This document shows positions 27,806-37,812 of a DNA stretch of 64,000 nucleotides, piece by piece (the stretch's first letter is position 1; every line of letters begins with the position of its first letter). The position numbers were made by a program, and so were the translations under genes. The notes beneath the pieces were generated by a model, which was not told where the DNA came from, searched no databases, and saw only the letters and a list, made by a program, of their open reading frames with translations. The stretch comes from Methylovorus glucosotrophus. Its GTDB lineage: Bacteria > Pseudomonadota > Gammaproteobacteria > Burkholderiales > Methylophilaceae. The stretch is from NCBI RefSeq assembly GCF_009858335.1, contig NZ_VMSE01000001.1, positions 2,108,001 to 2,172,000 of the forward strand, read 5' to 3'.

Positions 27806-28882
27806 TTACACACGCAGCGACTGCGAGCTGTTGGCCATCAGGTACGCCAGCACGCGGGAAGGCATGTCGCGCAGATGCAATTCTTCATCCACACCGCCAT
27901 GCGCCACCGCTTCGCGCGGCATGCCGTAGACCACGCAGCTCTCTTCGTTCTGCGCAAAATTGTAGGCACCTGCCTCTTTCATGGCGCGCATGCCGAGGGC
28001 GCCATCCTTGCCCATGCCAGTAAGTATCACCCCAATGGCATTCTTGCCAGCCTGGGCGGCTGCCGAGTCAAACAGCACGTCTACCGATGGCTTGTGACGG
28101 CTCACCGGCGCGGCATCGCTCAATTCGGTTACATAGTTGGCGCCGCTACGTGCCAGCAGCAAGTGTTTGTCGCCCGGTGCGATAAAGGCATGCCCCGGCA
28201 GGATACGCTCGCCACCCTGCGCTTCGGCCACGGAAATCTGGCATAAGGAATCCAGGCGATTGGCGAATGAACGGGTAAAGCCAGCTGGCATGTGTTGGGT
28301 GATCAGGATACCGGGACAGTCAGGCGGCATTTCCATCAGGAAAGATTTGATCGCCTCGGTACCACCGGTCGAGGCGCCAATAATGATCAGCTTTTCACTA
28401 CTGATCAGCGGGTTGCGAAGCGAAGCATTTTGTTGAGGTGCGCCTGGAGTTGGCGCGGTGCTGCGTGGCGCCAAGGTTGAGATACGGGCTTGCTTGGCAG
28501 CGCGGATCTTGTCTGCAATGAGATCAGCGTATTCACGGATGCCGTCACTGATGGCGAGCTTGGGCTTGGTAACAAAATCAATGGCGCCAAGCTCGAGCGC
28601 GCGCATGGTGATTTCCGAGCCACGCTCGGTCAGGGTGGAGACCATGACTACCGGCATGGGGCGGAGGCGCATCAGGCGTTCCAGAAAATCCAGCCCGTCC
28701 ATCTTCGGCATTTCCACATCCAGCGTCAGCACGTCGGGATTGGTTTGCTTGATCAAATCACGCGCGATCAACGGGTCGGGCGCGGTGGCGACCACTTCCA
28801 TGTCGGGCTGACTGTTAATGATCTCCGTCAACAGGCTGCGTATCAAGGCGGAGTCATCTATCACCAATACTTTGATCTTCAT
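27806..28882 (-). CDS. cheB: Chemotaxis protein-glutamate methylesterase
   Basis: A 358-residue protein with an N-terminal receiver ([29 protein letters not shown]) and a C-terminal methylesterase with the catalytic triad regions [12 protein letters not shown] (Ser), [18 protein letters not shown] (His) and [12 protein letters not shown] (Asp). It removes methyl groups from receptors during adaptation and is activated by CheA. A 147-bp gap separates it from cheY downstream. The xWxxF tails of both receptors in this window suit CheB/CheR docking. Confidence 0.96.
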   Translation of the reverse strand: MKIKVLVIDDSALIRSLLTEIINSQPDMEVVATAPDPLIARDLIKQTNPDVLTLDVEMPKMDGLDFLERLMRLRPMPVVMVSTLTERGSEITMRALELGAIDFVTKPKLAISDGIREYADLIADKIRAAKQARISTLAPRSTAPTPGAPQQNASLRNPLISSEKLIIIGASTGGTEAIKSFLMEMPPDCPGILITQHMPAGFTRSFANRLDSLCQISVAEAQGGERILPGHAFIAPGDKHLLLARSGANYVTELSDAAPVSRHKPSVDVLFDSAAAQAGKNAIGVILTGMGKDGALGMRAMKEAGAYNFAQNEESCVVYGMPREAVAHGGVDEELHLRDMPSRVLAYLMANSSQSLRV

Positions 28883-28931
28883 TCTGCTTAATCTCTTCCC
28901 TAAATTTTTTTTGTTATGTGTTGATTAATCG

Positions 28932-29537
28932 TTAAAACAGCTCAACCTCACCACCCACACTGTCCGTCTTGAGGCGGCTTGCGTATGTTTCTTCGCGCTT
29001 GATAAGAGTGTAATTGTTCAGCTGCTTGAGCTTCTTGACCAGTACTTTACCCGTTTTCGGGAAAAAGTAGACCTTGCGCGGATAGATATCATTGAGGTCT
29101 TCACCGGTGACCTTGATGTTTTCATCTTTGAGGAACTGGCGCACAAACAGCGCATTGCGTTCACCCACGTTCATGGAAGTAAAACTGCGCAGTACGTTAC
29201 CGCCGCCAAAAATCTTGGCTTCGAGGTTTTCGCGGCGCGCACCATTGCGCAACAGCTGGTTGATCAGCACTTCCATGGCATAGGCACCATAGCGCATGGA
29301 TTCAGAAGCCGGGTTGTCTTTATCGGCATTACCGCCATCGGGCAGCATGAAGTGGTTCATGCCACCTATACCGGAGACGGTATCGCGTATACAGGCTGAT
29401 ACACAGGAGCCCAGCACGGTGACAATCACCATGTCCTTGTCGGTGTAGTAATACTCGCCGGGCGATATCTTGGCGGCATCGCAATCAAAAGTGCGATCGT
29501 AGTAAAGCGAGGTCGAGATTTCTTCATTCACCAGCAT
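28932..29537 (-). CDS. cheD: Chemoreceptor glutamine deamidase CheD
   Basis: A 201-residue CheD. The catalytic Cys lies in VTVLGSCVSACIRD and the His in GGMNHFMLPDGG. CheD converts receptor Gln to Glu and in some species interacts with CheC or CheY-P. It ends with the tail GGEVELF, which resembles the SGDIELF tail of the CheZ-like protein at 40702-41250. It lies two bases downstream of cheR. Confidence 0.95.
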   Translation of the reverse strand: MLVNEEISTSLYYDRTFDCDAAKISPGEYYYTDKDMVIVTVLGSCVSACIRDTVSGIGGMNHFMLPDGGNADKDNPASESMRYGAYAMEVLINQLLRNGARRENLEAKIFGGGNVLRSFTSMNVGERNALFVRQFLKDENIKVTGEDLNDIYPRKVYFFPKTGKVLVKKLKQLNNYTLIKREETYASRLKTDSVGGEVELF

Positions 29538-29539
29538 GG

Positions 29540-30433
29540 TTAGACGGTCTCCCTTGCCAGTCGGCTCATGGCAGACTCCGTCGCCGCACCTGCAGTGGCA
29601 GGATTCAACTCGTAGACGGTTTTCCCGCGCAGCTTGATGTCGTGCGACACGTACAGGAAGTTTTCAGAATGGCCGGCAAACAGCAAGGCATGCGGCTTCA
29701 TCAATGGCACAAACTTGCTGATAATCTTGGCCTGGGTCGGCTTATCGAAGTAAATCATGACATTGCGACAGAAAATCGCATCAAACGGCTCTTTCAACGG
29801 CCATTCATCGGCCAGCAGATTCACTTGCTGAAAGGTAATCAGATCACGCAGCTCATTGCGCACGCGCACCAGCCCTTCCTGTGCGCCCTTGCCGCGCAGG
29901 AAAAACGCCTTGCAGCGCTCAGGGGACATCTTGCTGATGCGGTCTTCCGGGTACACACCACGCGCGGCTGTTGCCAGCACATTGGTATCAATATCGGAAG
30001 CAATAATGGAGACGGGCGGATGCAGGGTGCCAAACGCTTCGCAAGCGGTCATGGCTATCGAATAGGGCTCTTCGCCAGTCGAGCTGGCAGAGCACCAGAT
30101 GGTAATCGGTTTTTTGAGATTGGCCAGATGCTCGGCCAGCACGGGGAAATGGTGCTCCTCGCGAAAGAACGAGGTCAGATTGGTGGTCAGCGCGTTGGTA
30201 AAGGCTTCCCACTCATCCGGGTTGGCATTGCTTTCCAGTGCATCCAGATAATACTTGAACGAATTCATGCCGAGAGCACGCAATCGGCGGCCGATACGGC
30301 TATACACCATGTCGACTTTGGCTTCGGATAATGAGATGCCGGCACGGGCATAAATCAGCTTGCGTACCTTTTCAAAGTCCTGTTGCGTAAACTCGAACTC
30401 GCGCTCACCACCATGGCTGGATTTCGTTACCAT
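29540..30433 (-). CDS. cheR: Chemotaxis protein methyltransferase CheR
   Basis: A 297-residue SAM-dependent methyltransferase. The N-terminal helical CheR domain is followed by the SAM-binding core: WCSASSTGEEPYSIAM, ASDIDTNVLATAARGVYPEDRI and DAIFCRNVMIYFD. It methylates glutamates of receptors. It is the first gene of cheR-cheD-cheB. Confidence 0.96.
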   Translation of the reverse strand: MVTKSSHGGEREFEFTQQDFEKVRKLIYARAGISLSEAKVDMVYSRIGRRLRALGMNSFKYYLDALESNANPDEWEAFTNALTTNLTSFFREEHHFPVLAEHLANLKKPITIWCSASSTGEEPYSIAMTACEAFGTLHPPVSIIASDIDTNVLATAARGVYPEDRISKMSPERCKAFFLRGKGAQEGLVRVRNELRDLITFQQVNLLADEWPLKEPFDAIFCRNVMIYFDKPTQAKIISKFVPLMKPHALLFAGHSENFLYVSHDIKLRGKTVYELNPATAGAATESAMSRLARETV

Positions 30434-30824
30434 AATTAACCTTGTTTTCTTTTCAACCCATCAAGCGCTTGCCACCAGGTCAGCATGGTCTGATCGACCT
30501 CCAACCCGCCGGCAACTTCGCAAACAGCATCGCATGAATATGCACGACAGGAAATCAGACACTGCCGCAAATTGCGCCCCTGGGCCCCAATGGCTCATCG
30601 TGAACAGGACAGGTGAAAAATCGCACGTAGCATAGACCAGCAACGCTGCCATCGTATGGCGACCTTGCCGATTCAAGAACAGGATAATGCATGGCTTTCT
30701 CCACCTGGTACCGGGTAATGTCCTGGTTGGCATTACCTCTCGTTTATTGCACTGACAGTGCCTGACAGGCAGGCCAAGACACAAGCGCCCTGCCCCAGCC
30801 TGTCAGCGTATTGCGTTTACAGCG
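30434..30824. other. 391-bp gap between receptor 1 and cheR
   Basis: No convincing gene. The only longer frame on the minus strand (107 codons) is Cys/Arg-rich without family features. GCCTGACAGGC near 30759 and CAGCCTGTCAG near 30797 can pair into a weak stem after the receptor gene, without a T tract. The cheR promoter must lie here, but no clear sigma-28 or sigma-70 match was seen. Confidence 0.4.
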
Positions 30825-33452
30825 TTAAAACTCTTCCCACTCGTCATCCGTACCGGTTTTGGCCGGTGCTTGCAGCTTGGGTTGCGGTGCAGGCACCGGG
30901 CGACCAGACGGTGCGGAGGCAATGGCGGGCCGGCGGGTAGGCGCGGCGACGGCAGGCGCAGCCTGACCATCCAGCACGAATACACTCACCGAATTCAACA
31001 GGCCGTTGGCTTGTTCCATCAGCGATTCCGCTGCCGCAGCAGCCTCTTCCACCAGCGCGGTGTTCTGCTGCGTCACGTCGTCCATCTTGATCACGGCGTC
31101 GTTCACCTGCGCAATACCGGCGCTCTGCTCTTGCGAGGCCGCGGCAATTTCGCCAATGATGTCTGATACGCGTTTCACAGACTGCACCACTTCTTCCATG
31201 GTCTTGCCGGCGTTTTCCACCAGAGTCGTACCTTCGGTGGTCTTGCTAACCGAGTCGTTGATCAGTTCCTTGATTTCCTTGGCCGCTGCCGCAGAGCGTT
31301 GGGCCAGGTTGCGCACCTCGCCTGCCACCACGGCAAAGCCACGGCCTTGTTCACCGGCACGGGCGGCTTCTACCGCAGCGTTCAGCGCCAGGATGTTGGT
31401 CTGGAAGGCAATGCCGTCAATCACCGAGATAATGTCTTCGATCTTGCGGGCGCTGTCGTTGATGGCGCTCATGGTAGACACCACATCGGCGACCACTTCG
31501 CCGCCCTTTACAGCGACACCGGATGCCGCAGAAGCGAGCTGGTTGGCTTGCTTGGCGTTGTCGGCGTTCTGCTTCACGGTGGAGGCCAACTGCTCCATGC
31601 TGGCAGCGGTTTTTTCCAGCGACGATGCCTGGTCTTCCGTACGGCGGCTCAGGTCGGAGTTGCCCTGCGCAATTTCTTTCGCGGCGGTGTTGATCGCATC
31701 TGCGGCTTCTTTTACCGTGCTGATCGGGCCTACGATCATTTCCAGCGTTTCGTTCACGCCATCGACAATCTTGCGGAAGTCACCAGGATGGCGGCTGGCA
31801 TCGGCACGTACCGATACACGGCCTTCATTGGCGGCACGCACCAGCATCTGTACGTCTTCATTCAGTGCCTTGAGGTTTTTGCGCACTTGCTCAACAGTTT
31901 CGTTGATATACGCCTTCTTGCCTGGGAACTGCTCCAGTTCGGCATTGAAGTTACCCTCACCAAAGGCTTTGACACAGGCCATGGCTTTTTCCATCAGCTG
32001 GATATGGCCACCCACCATGATATTGACGTTCTCGGCTACCTTGCTGAAGTCACCCTTGAACAGATGCGCATGCAGCGTCATGTCGATATTGCCCTGCTCA
32101 TGCTCGTTGCTGACCCACTTGATGGAGTCAATCAGGCCTTGCAGGTTGCCACGGACTTTTTCCAGGCTCTTGTTGATGGAAGCCTTCTTGCCTGGGAATG
32201 GATCCACCTTGATGGTGAAGTCACCGTTACCAATGGCGGTCACGAAGCTCACAATCTTGTTTTTCTCTTCAATATGGTCGCCGACCATGCTGTTCACACC
32301 GGCGGCAACTTCGGCATAGGATCCGCTGTATTTGCTGATATCCATCACCACATCGTCCTCGCCCTCACGGTGCTGGTTCGACATGTAATGCATATCGGAG
32401 ATCAGGGTCTGGATATTCTGGCGCAGACCTTCCACTCCCTTGTTGATAAAGGCCAGGTCACCTGGCAGGGTTTGCAGGGTCTTGGTGAAATCGCCCTGGG
32501 AGAACGCCGTAATGCAGGACATGGATTTATTCAGCACGTCAGCATAATTGCCCACCATGTGGTTGATCTTGTCAGCCAGGGTGTTGAATTCGCCATTGAA
32601 GCGGCTGCTGACGATGGTGGCGCGCATATTGCCGGCTTCATGCTGATCGGCCAGGCTTTCCAGATCCTTGAGTAGGGTGATGATGGTGTCGGTCATCTGC
32701 TTCATGGAATACATCAGGCTGGTTTTATCATCATTGGCCAGCTTGATCGCCACATGCAAATCGCCAGCCGCAATACGCTTGGCCACCTGCGCAGCCAGGG
32801 CGGGCTCGCCACCGAGCTGACGCATGAGGGTGCGGATGATCATGAAGCCGATCACGGTGACCAGAGCCAGAGCCACGATGGCGATAATGATCATGAACTC
32901 GGTTGCACTGGCTTTGATGGCAGCCGCTTTTTCAGCGCTCTGGGAACCCAACTCAACGTTGTGCTGGCGGTGGTCAGCGATCGCCTTTTGCAACTTGAGA
33001 ATGGTGGTCTCGCCTGCCAGCAAGGCATCACGCGCTTCATCATGTTTGTTGGCGAGAGAAAGCGTCAGCACATTGCCCGCCAGGTTGTCGTAGTCCGCAA
33101 GCAACAGGCGATCCACCTGCAGCAAACGCTTGTCCTCATCATCGGAGATATGATTGTCTTCGTATTTTTTCAGGGTATCGGTCAGGCGTACGTGAGCCGC
33201 AGCAACCTTGGTCTCAATCTCAGCCTTCTTGGCATTGTCCTGGTTGGTCATGTGCTGCCATACCAGGGTATTCAGCTCTTCAAACTCACTGAGCGCTTCA
33301 TCGAGCCTGGCAATGCTGGGCATGGAATCCACATTGGAAAAGTTGGTGATGTCATAGACCCGATTAATCTGGTGATAGGCCAACCCGGCCAAGGACACCA
33401 GCCCCAGAATGGCAACCGCCATCAAAAGATACATACGCTTAGCGACAGTCAT
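30825..33452 (-). CDS. Methyl-accepting chemotaxis protein 1, four-helix-bundle sensor with HAMP-like array
   Basis: An 875-residue receptor. Membrane helices at about 8-28 and 188-210 flank a periplasmic all-helical (4HB type) ligand domain. After the second helix come a HAMP domain and at least three approximately 88-residue HAMP-like modules (MVGxHI...AFGxGxF...FPGKKAxINxxxExVRxNL). The signalling domain has the hairpin-tip sequence [35 protein letters not shown]. The protein ends DDEWEEF, an xWxxF tether for CheR/CheB. Its signalling-domain DNA is almost identical to that of receptor 2. Confidence 0.95.
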   Translation of the reverse strand: MTVAKRMYLLMAVAILGLVSLAGLAYHQINRVYDITNFSNVDSMPSIARLDEALSEFEELNTLVWQHMTNQDNAKKAEIETKVAAAHVRLTDTLKKYEDNHISDDEDKRLLQVDRLLLADYDNLAGNVLTLSLANKHDEARDALLAGETTILKLQKAIADHRQHNVELGSQSAEKAAAIKASATEFMIIIAIVALALVTVIGFMIIRTLMRQLGGEPALAAQVAKRIAAGDLHVAIKLANDDKTSLMYSMKQMTDTIITLLKDLESLADQHEAGNMRATIVSSRFNGEFNTLADKINHMVGNYADVLNKSMSCITAFSQGDFTKTLQTLPGDLAFINKGVEGLRQNIQTLISDMHYMSNQHREGEDDVVMDISKYSGSYAEVAAGVNSMVGDHIEEKNKIVSFVTAIGNGDFTIKVDPFPGKKASINKSLEKVRGNLQGLIDSIKWVSNEHEQGNIDMTLHAHLFKGDFSKVAENVNIMVGGHIQLMEKAMACVKAFGEGNFNAELEQFPGKKAYINETVEQVRKNLKALNEDVQMLVRAANEGRVSVRADASRHPGDFRKIVDGVNETLEMIVGPISTVKEAADAINTAAKEIAQGNSDLSRRTEDQASSLEKTAASMEQLASTVKQNADNAKQANQLASAASGVAVKGGEVVADVVSTMSAINDSARKIEDIISVIDGIAFQTNILALNAAVEAARAGEQGRGFAVVAGEVRNLAQRSAAAAKEIKELINDSVSKTTEGTTLVENAGKTMEEVVQSVKRVSDIIGEIAAASQEQSAGIAQVNDAVIKMDDVTQQNTALVEEAAAAAESLMEQANGLLNSVSVFVLDGQAAPAVAAPTRRPAIASAPSGRPVPAPQPKLQAPAKTGTDDEWEEF
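31021..31727 (-). repeat. Nearly identical receptor signalling segment, copy 1
   Basis: Base-by-base comparison with 34701-35407 shows 9 differences in 707 bp (98.7% identity), including a 321-bp stretch without any difference (31382-31702 region). Identity drops abruptly at both edges. Confidence 0.95.
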
Positions 33453-33755
33453 TTCTTTTCTCCGACTTCATTTTTATGTTGTTTCATGCCTTGGCATTGA
33501 TCCGGTGCAGCGCTCGGCAAACCGAGCTACAAGCTTCTACATCTCTTACGTGTAAATTCCGCAGAACTTGAATCTTTAACGCATTTTTTTCAGTGCATCG
33601 CGCCTGTCCTGTGCAGGGTTTTACCCCTATGCCAGCCACTATAGCGACCAGCTGCTTCTGGTCATCGCATGAACAAACGCGTATTTACAGCTTATTTATG
33701 CCATGCAGGCCATGTGGCCACTGTCCTGTCTGGGCAATATGCTCCAGGTACTGGC
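33453..33755. other. Gap upstream of receptor 1
   Basis: About 300 bp without a gene. It holds a small GCTCGG-CAAA-CCGAGC hairpin (33512-33527), the terminator of the small exported gene at its right end, and presumably the receptor promoter, which I could not identify. Confidence 0.4.
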
Positions 33756-33785
33756 AAAAAAAAACCGCTTCAATAAGAAGCGGTT
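33756..33785 (-). terminator. Rho-independent terminator of the small exported protein gene
   Basis: On the minus strand the stem AACCGCTTC/GAAGCGGTT with loop TTATT is followed by a long T run. It lies 88 bp past the stop of the gene at 33873-34115. Confidence 0.88.
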
Positions 33786-33872
33786 AGTACATCTTTGGGA
33801 GCTATCAGTGCGAGAGCGGTGGTCGCGGAGATGAGACTTGGCTCTCGGGCACGGGCTACCCGGGGTGCTGGA

Positions 33873-34115
33873 TTACTTGGACTGCACGTCCTTGGCATCT
33901 ACCAGAACGGTTTTGCCATCCTTAGTGGTAGCAGCAAGCTTCTTGGCTTCGGCTTCGGCAACAGCGTTGCCCTTCATGTGGGCGGCGGTTTCAGCACTGT
34001 TGTCATTGGTGCAGATACGGCCCATTACGCTTACCTTGCACACTTCTTCAGCTTGCACATTGAATGCTGCCATTGCAGCCACCAGGGAAACGATTGCTAC
34101 GATCATCTTTGTCAT
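33873..34115 (-). CDS. Small exported protein, unknown function
   Basis: An 80-residue protein with a signal peptide (MTKMIVAIVSLVAAMAAFNVQA, cleavage after QA), a GGAGA ribosome-binding site and its own terminator, so it is very likely a real gene. The mature 58 residues are EEVCKVSVMGRICTNDN followed by a Lys/Ala-rich helix. The two cysteines, nine residues apart, may form a disulfide. No family was recognised. It sits between the two chemoreceptor genes as a separate transcription unit, so a role in ligand sensing is only a guess. Confidence 0.78.
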   Translation of the reverse strand: MTKMIVAIVSLVAAMAAFNVQAEEVCKVSVMGRICTNDNSAETAAHMKGNAVAEAEAKKLAATTKDGKTVLVDAKDVQSK

Positions 34116-34421
34116 TTGTCATTCTCCATGTAGGGATATATAGGTACTGCAGACTGGTGAGGCGCTCACTTCTCGATCATCACCATCTGAACCTGCTACG
34201 ACCTAACCCTCGGATTTCTTTAGGAAAATTACACATCATTAACAATAAAGTTTCCCGATATTGCCGGGAATACATGGAACAAGACAAAAAATACCCAATT
34301 AAATCAATGCATTGAAAAACTTTAGGGCTTTAATTCAAAAAACAGCTACAAAATGCATATATTCATGATTTTTTACAGTATTTACACTTGATTACAGATT
34401 GCATAGGCTGCACTCCTATGC
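34116..34421. other. AT-rich gap upstream of the small exported gene
   Basis: About 300 bp without a gene. It contains TAAAGTTT (34246-34253) followed by a TTCCCG/CGGGAA dyad (34252-34270), and AAAAACTTTAGGG (34315-34327), which resembles the -35 segments of the sigma-28 repeats upstream of flhD but lacks a matching -10 at 11 bp. The promoter was not identified. Confidence 0.35.
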
Positions 34422-34454
34422 AAAAAAAAGCCCCGGAAATCCGGGGCTTTTTTT
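34422..34454. terminator. Rho-independent terminator after receptor 2 (bidirectional)
   Basis: Stem AGCCCCGG-AAAT-CCGGGGCT flanked by AAAAAAAA and TTTTTTT; it ends the receptor 2 transcript on the minus strand. Confidence 0.92.
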
Positions 34455-34486
34455 ACTTCATTGAGATGCAAATCAGGATGTTTGCA

Positions 34487-37252
34487 TTAAAACTCTTCCC
34501 ACTCATCCTCATTCACGCTGGCCTTGGATGCGACCTTGAGCACTGGCGCAGCTGCTGCTCTGGCAGGCGCTGGACGCGGAGCCGGGTTGCTTCGTACTTC
34601 TGGCCGGGACAGCATCTTGGCAGCGGCAGGTGCGCGGACATCGCCTTCACGCAGCTTGAAGTCTGCCACGGCATCGGTCAGCGCAGTGGCCTGCTCAACC
34701 AGCGATTCCGCTGCCGCAGCAGCCTCTTCCACCAGCGCGGTGTTCTGCTGCGTCACGTCGTCCATCTTGATCACGGCGTCGTTCACCTGCGCAATACCGG
34801 CGCTCTGCTCTTGCGAGGCCGCGGCAATTTCGCCAATGATGTCTGATACGCGTTTCACAGATTGCACCACTTCTTCCATGGTCTTGCCGGCGTTTTCCAC
34901 CAGAGTCGTACCTTCGGTGGTCTTGCTAACCGAGTCGTTGATCAGTTCCTTGATTTCCTTGGCAGCTGCCGCAGAGCGTTGCGCCAGGTTGCGTACTTCG
35001 CCTGCTACCACGGCAAAGCCGCGGCCTTGTTCACCAGCACGGGCGGCTTCTACCGCAGCGTTCAGCGCCAGGATGTTGGTCTGGAAGGCAATGCCGTCAA
35101 TCACCGAGATAATGTCTTCGATCTTGCGGGCGCTGTCGTTGATGGCGCTCATGGTAGACACCACATCGGCGACCACTTCGCCGCCCTTTACAGCGACACC
35201 GGATGCCGCAGAAGCGAGCTGGTTGGCTTGCTTGGCGTTGTCGGCGTTCTGCTTCACGGTGGAGGCCAACTGCTCCATGCTGGCAGCGGTTTTTTCCAGC
35301 GACGATGCCTGGTCTTCCGTACGGCGGCTCAGGTCGGAGTTGCCCTGCGCAATTTCTTTCGCGGCGGTGTTGATCGCATCTGCCGCTTCTTTTACCGTGC
35401 TGATCGGCGCGATGATGGTATCCAGGGTCTGGTTGAGGCCTTCAGCCACCAGCTTGAAGAAGCCTTCACGCCCATCACTGCGCGCACGTTTGCTGAAGTC
35501 ACCATCCGCAGCAGCTTTCACGATCTCGCCGATTTCGTGCTCGGCATGTGCCTCGGTCGTGCGATCTATCCACTGCACGGCGGTGCCCATACGTTCTCCG
35601 CTACTACTGAAGATAGGCGCTGCATTGAGCTTGAATATCTGCTCGCCGACGGTGATTTCCGTGGCATAAGGGCTGTGCAGGCTGGCCAGCATATTGCGCT
35701 GATGGCTGGGATTCTTGTGATAAACGTCGAAGTTCTGACCAATGATATTGTTCGCCGAGAAGTTGGGCAGTTGTGTGCGCAGATTGGCTTCGGAGCGCTT
35801 CATCAGGTCTTCGGTAAACTTGTTCATGTAGATGATGATGCCATCAGGGTCGGCTACCATGACACTGACAGCGGCATTGTCCAGGCTGGTCTTGATCAGT
35901 TCGGCAAAACGGGCAGCCTCGCCAGCAGCCTTCAGCTGGCCACGGGTTTTCTCAATCGCCTCGTTGATGAAAGCCTTCTTGCCTGGCAATTGCTCGATGG
36001 TCGCGGTCAAATCACCTTCACCAAATGCACGCACCACGGCCATGGATTTCTTCTTCACATCAATATGACCGCCCACCATGGTATTCACGCCATTTGCCAT
36101 CTCGGCATAGGCACCCTGATATTTGCTCACGTCCATGCGGACATCAATATCACCCGCATCGTGCTCCTGCGACATGTGGTTCATGTCCGCAATAAAGCTC
36201 TTGATGTTGCTGCGAACTTTTTCAATGGTGTCGTTGATGAAGGCTTTCTTGCCCGGGAATTTCTCCAGCGGCGCATCAAAATTGCCGGCACCAAAGCCTT
36301 CAACCGTAGCCATGGTCTTGCGCATCATGTTCACATGGCCACCGACCATGCCATTGACGCCATTGGCAACATCACGGAACAAGCCTTCAAACAGATCGGC
36401 CTTCAAGGTCTCGTCGATATCGCCTTTTTCATGGGCGGCACTGACAAAATTGAGAGAATCGGTCAGGCCTTGCAGGGTCTTCTGCAGCCGGCGCATGGAG
36501 TACACCACGCTGGATTTATCATCTTCGGCCACCGTGATTTTCTGGGTCAGATCGCCCGCAGCAAATTTCCGGCTCATTTCAGCCAGCTCTGCTGGCTCCT
36601 GGCCCAATTGGCGCATGATGGCGCGCAGCATGAAGATACCAATCACAATCACGGCCAGGGTCACTACTACTGCAACCACAACATTAATGATGGTCGCCGT
36701 ATGACGCGTTGCCAAGGCGTCTTCCGCAGCAGCGGTACCAAAGGTCATGTTCAGTTTGAAGTGTTCTTCGATATGGGCGGTAAGATCCCGGGCAATATTA
36801 TCGGCCTGCGCTTTGAGCAGTGCGGCCGCCTGATCGCGCTCACCTGCACGTGAAAGGCTCAGCACATTCTGCAATAGCTGCTGATATTTATCCCAGTCTG
36901 CCTTGGTTTTGTCATACATCTGGCGGTCTTCATCATTGCTGATGTAATTATCGCCATAGGTTTTCAATTCATCGTCGAGCTTGCCTTTGAGTTCCAGCAA
37001 TCGCTGGTCATCCTTGACCATTTCCGCAGGCTCGGTATCCAGAATGTGGCGCAGAACCACGATGCGATAGCGCTGGAAATACTCTTGTATCAGGCCCAGA
37101 CTTGCGACACTTGGCGTGGTGTTTTCGTTGCCATAGTTGGCTTTGTCGAATACCCGCCCAGTCTGAACATGACCGATGGCTACCACGATCAGCAGACCGA
37201 TTACTGCAGCAGCAATCAACAGCTTGATACGATTTGCGACAGTCATTTTCAT
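34487..37252 (-). CDS. Methyl-accepting chemotaxis protein 2 with HAMP-like modules and PAS domain
   Basis: About 921 residues, read from the ATG at 37252 (ten bases after GAGGAG; ATGs at 37261 and 37246 are alternatives). Membrane helices near 10-30 and 195-220 flank a helical periplasmic domain. A HAMP domain, two HAMP-like modules (MVGGHV...[31 protein letters not shown]...LPGKKAFIN) and a PAS domain ([23 protein letters not shown] type, about residues 460-570) precede a further linker and the signalling domain. It ends NEDEWEEF. The PAS domain could sense an internal cue such as redox state or energy (inference). It lies directly after cheW. Confidence 0.95.
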   Translation of the reverse strand: MKMTVANRIKLLIAAAVIGLLIVVAIGHVQTGRVFDKANYGNENTTPSVASLGLIQEYFQRYRIVVLRHILDTEPAEMVKDDQRLLELKGKLDDELKTYGDNYISNDEDRQMYDKTKADWDKYQQLLQNVLSLSRAGERDQAAALLKAQADNIARDLTAHIEEHFKLNMTFGTAAAEDALATRHTATIINVVVAVVVTLAVIVIGIFMLRAIMRQLGQEPAELAEMSRKFAAGDLTQKITVAEDDKSSVVYSMRRLQKTLQGLTDSLNFVSAAHEKGDIDETLKADLFEGLFRDVANGVNGMVGGHVNMMRKTMATVEGFGAGNFDAPLEKFPGKKAFINDTIEKVRSNIKSFIADMNHMSQEHDAGDIDVRMDVSKYQGAYAEMANGVNTMVGGHIDVKKKSMAVVRAFGEGDLTATIEQLPGKKAFINEAIEKTRGQLKAAGEAARFAELIKTSLDNAAVSVMVADPDGIIIYMNKFTEDLMKRSEANLRTQLPNFSANNIIGQNFDVYHKNPSHQRNMLASLHSPYATEITVGEQIFKLNAAPIFSSSGERMGTAVQWIDRTTEAHAEHEIGEIVKAAADGDFSKRARSDGREGFFKLVAEGLNQTLDTIIAPISTVKEAADAINTAAKEIAQGNSDLSRRTEDQASSLEKTAASMEQLASTVKQNADNAKQANQLASAASGVAVKGGEVVADVVSTMSAINDSARKIEDIISVIDGIAFQTNILALNAAVEAARAGEQGRGFAVVAGEVRNLAQRSAAAAKEIKELINDSVSKTTEGTTLVENAGKTMEEVVQSVKRVSDIIGEIAAASQEQSAGIAQVNDAVIKMDDVTQQNTALVEEAAAAAESLVEQATALTDAVADFKLREGDVRAPAAAKMLSRPEVRSNPAPRPAPARAAAAPVLKVASKASVNEDEWEEF
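34701..35407 (-). repeat. Nearly identical receptor signalling segment, copy 2
   Basis: Counterpart of 31021-31727 (constant offset 3680 bp, no indels). See that entry for the comparison. Confidence 0.95.
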
Positions 37253-37314
37253 GATGTGCATACTCCTCAAATTTATAGTTATGTGCCGGCGTGACGCTCG
37301 GCTAGGTGCTTCAC

Positions 37315-37812
37315 TTAATGCATGGCGACGCTATCCATCAGCTCCATGTCCGTACTGCTCATCAACTGCTCAATGTCCACCAGGATGAACATTTTCTCTT
37401 CCACCGATGCCAGCCCCACGATGTACTTGGTATCAATGCTGGCAACAATGTCGGGCACTGCACGAATCTGGTTGGGTTGCAGACTCATCACGTCGGATAC
37501 GCCATCCACCACCATGCCGACAATGCGGCCATTGAGGTTGAGGATGATGACCACGGTGAATTCGTTGTACTCCACCTTGCCCAGATTGAATTTGATGCGC
37601 AGATCCACAATCGGCACGATACGGCCGCGCAGATTGACCACGCCCTTGATGAAGTCAGGCGTATTGGCAATCTTGGTCACGGCGTCGTAACCACGGATTT
37701 CCTGCACCTTGAGAATTTCCAGGCCGTACTCTTCGTTGCCCAGTACAAAGGTCAGGAATTCCTTGGCATTGGTAACGCCGTCGTTGTTACCACTTTCCGT
37801 GATGCTGCTCAT
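37315..37812 (-). CDS. cheW: Chemotaxis coupling protein CheW
   Basis: A 165-residue SH3-like adaptor linking CheA to receptors. Visible motifs: [54 protein letters not shown] and [22 protein letters not shown]. It overlaps the cheA end by four bases, and receptor 2 follows. Confidence 0.96.
   Translation of the reverse strand: MSSITESGNNDGVTNAKEFLTFVLGNEEYGLEILKVQEIRGYDAVTKIANTPDFIKGVVNLRGRIVPIVDLRIKFNLGKVEYNEFTVVIILNLNGRIVGMVVDGVSDVMSLQPNQIRAVPDIVASIDTKYIVGLASVEEKMFILVDIEQLMSSTDMELMDSVAMH

Noticed and set aside
30461-30784. 107-codon minus-strand frame between receptor 1 and cheR
   Set aside because: Its composition is atypical (many Cys and Arg), no start signal was found and no family is recognisable.
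34246-34270. Additional sigma-28 promoter (TAAAGTTT followed by GCCGGGAA)
   Set aside because: The spacer is 9 rather than 11 bp, the -10 is poor and no plus-strand gene follows before the receptor terminator.
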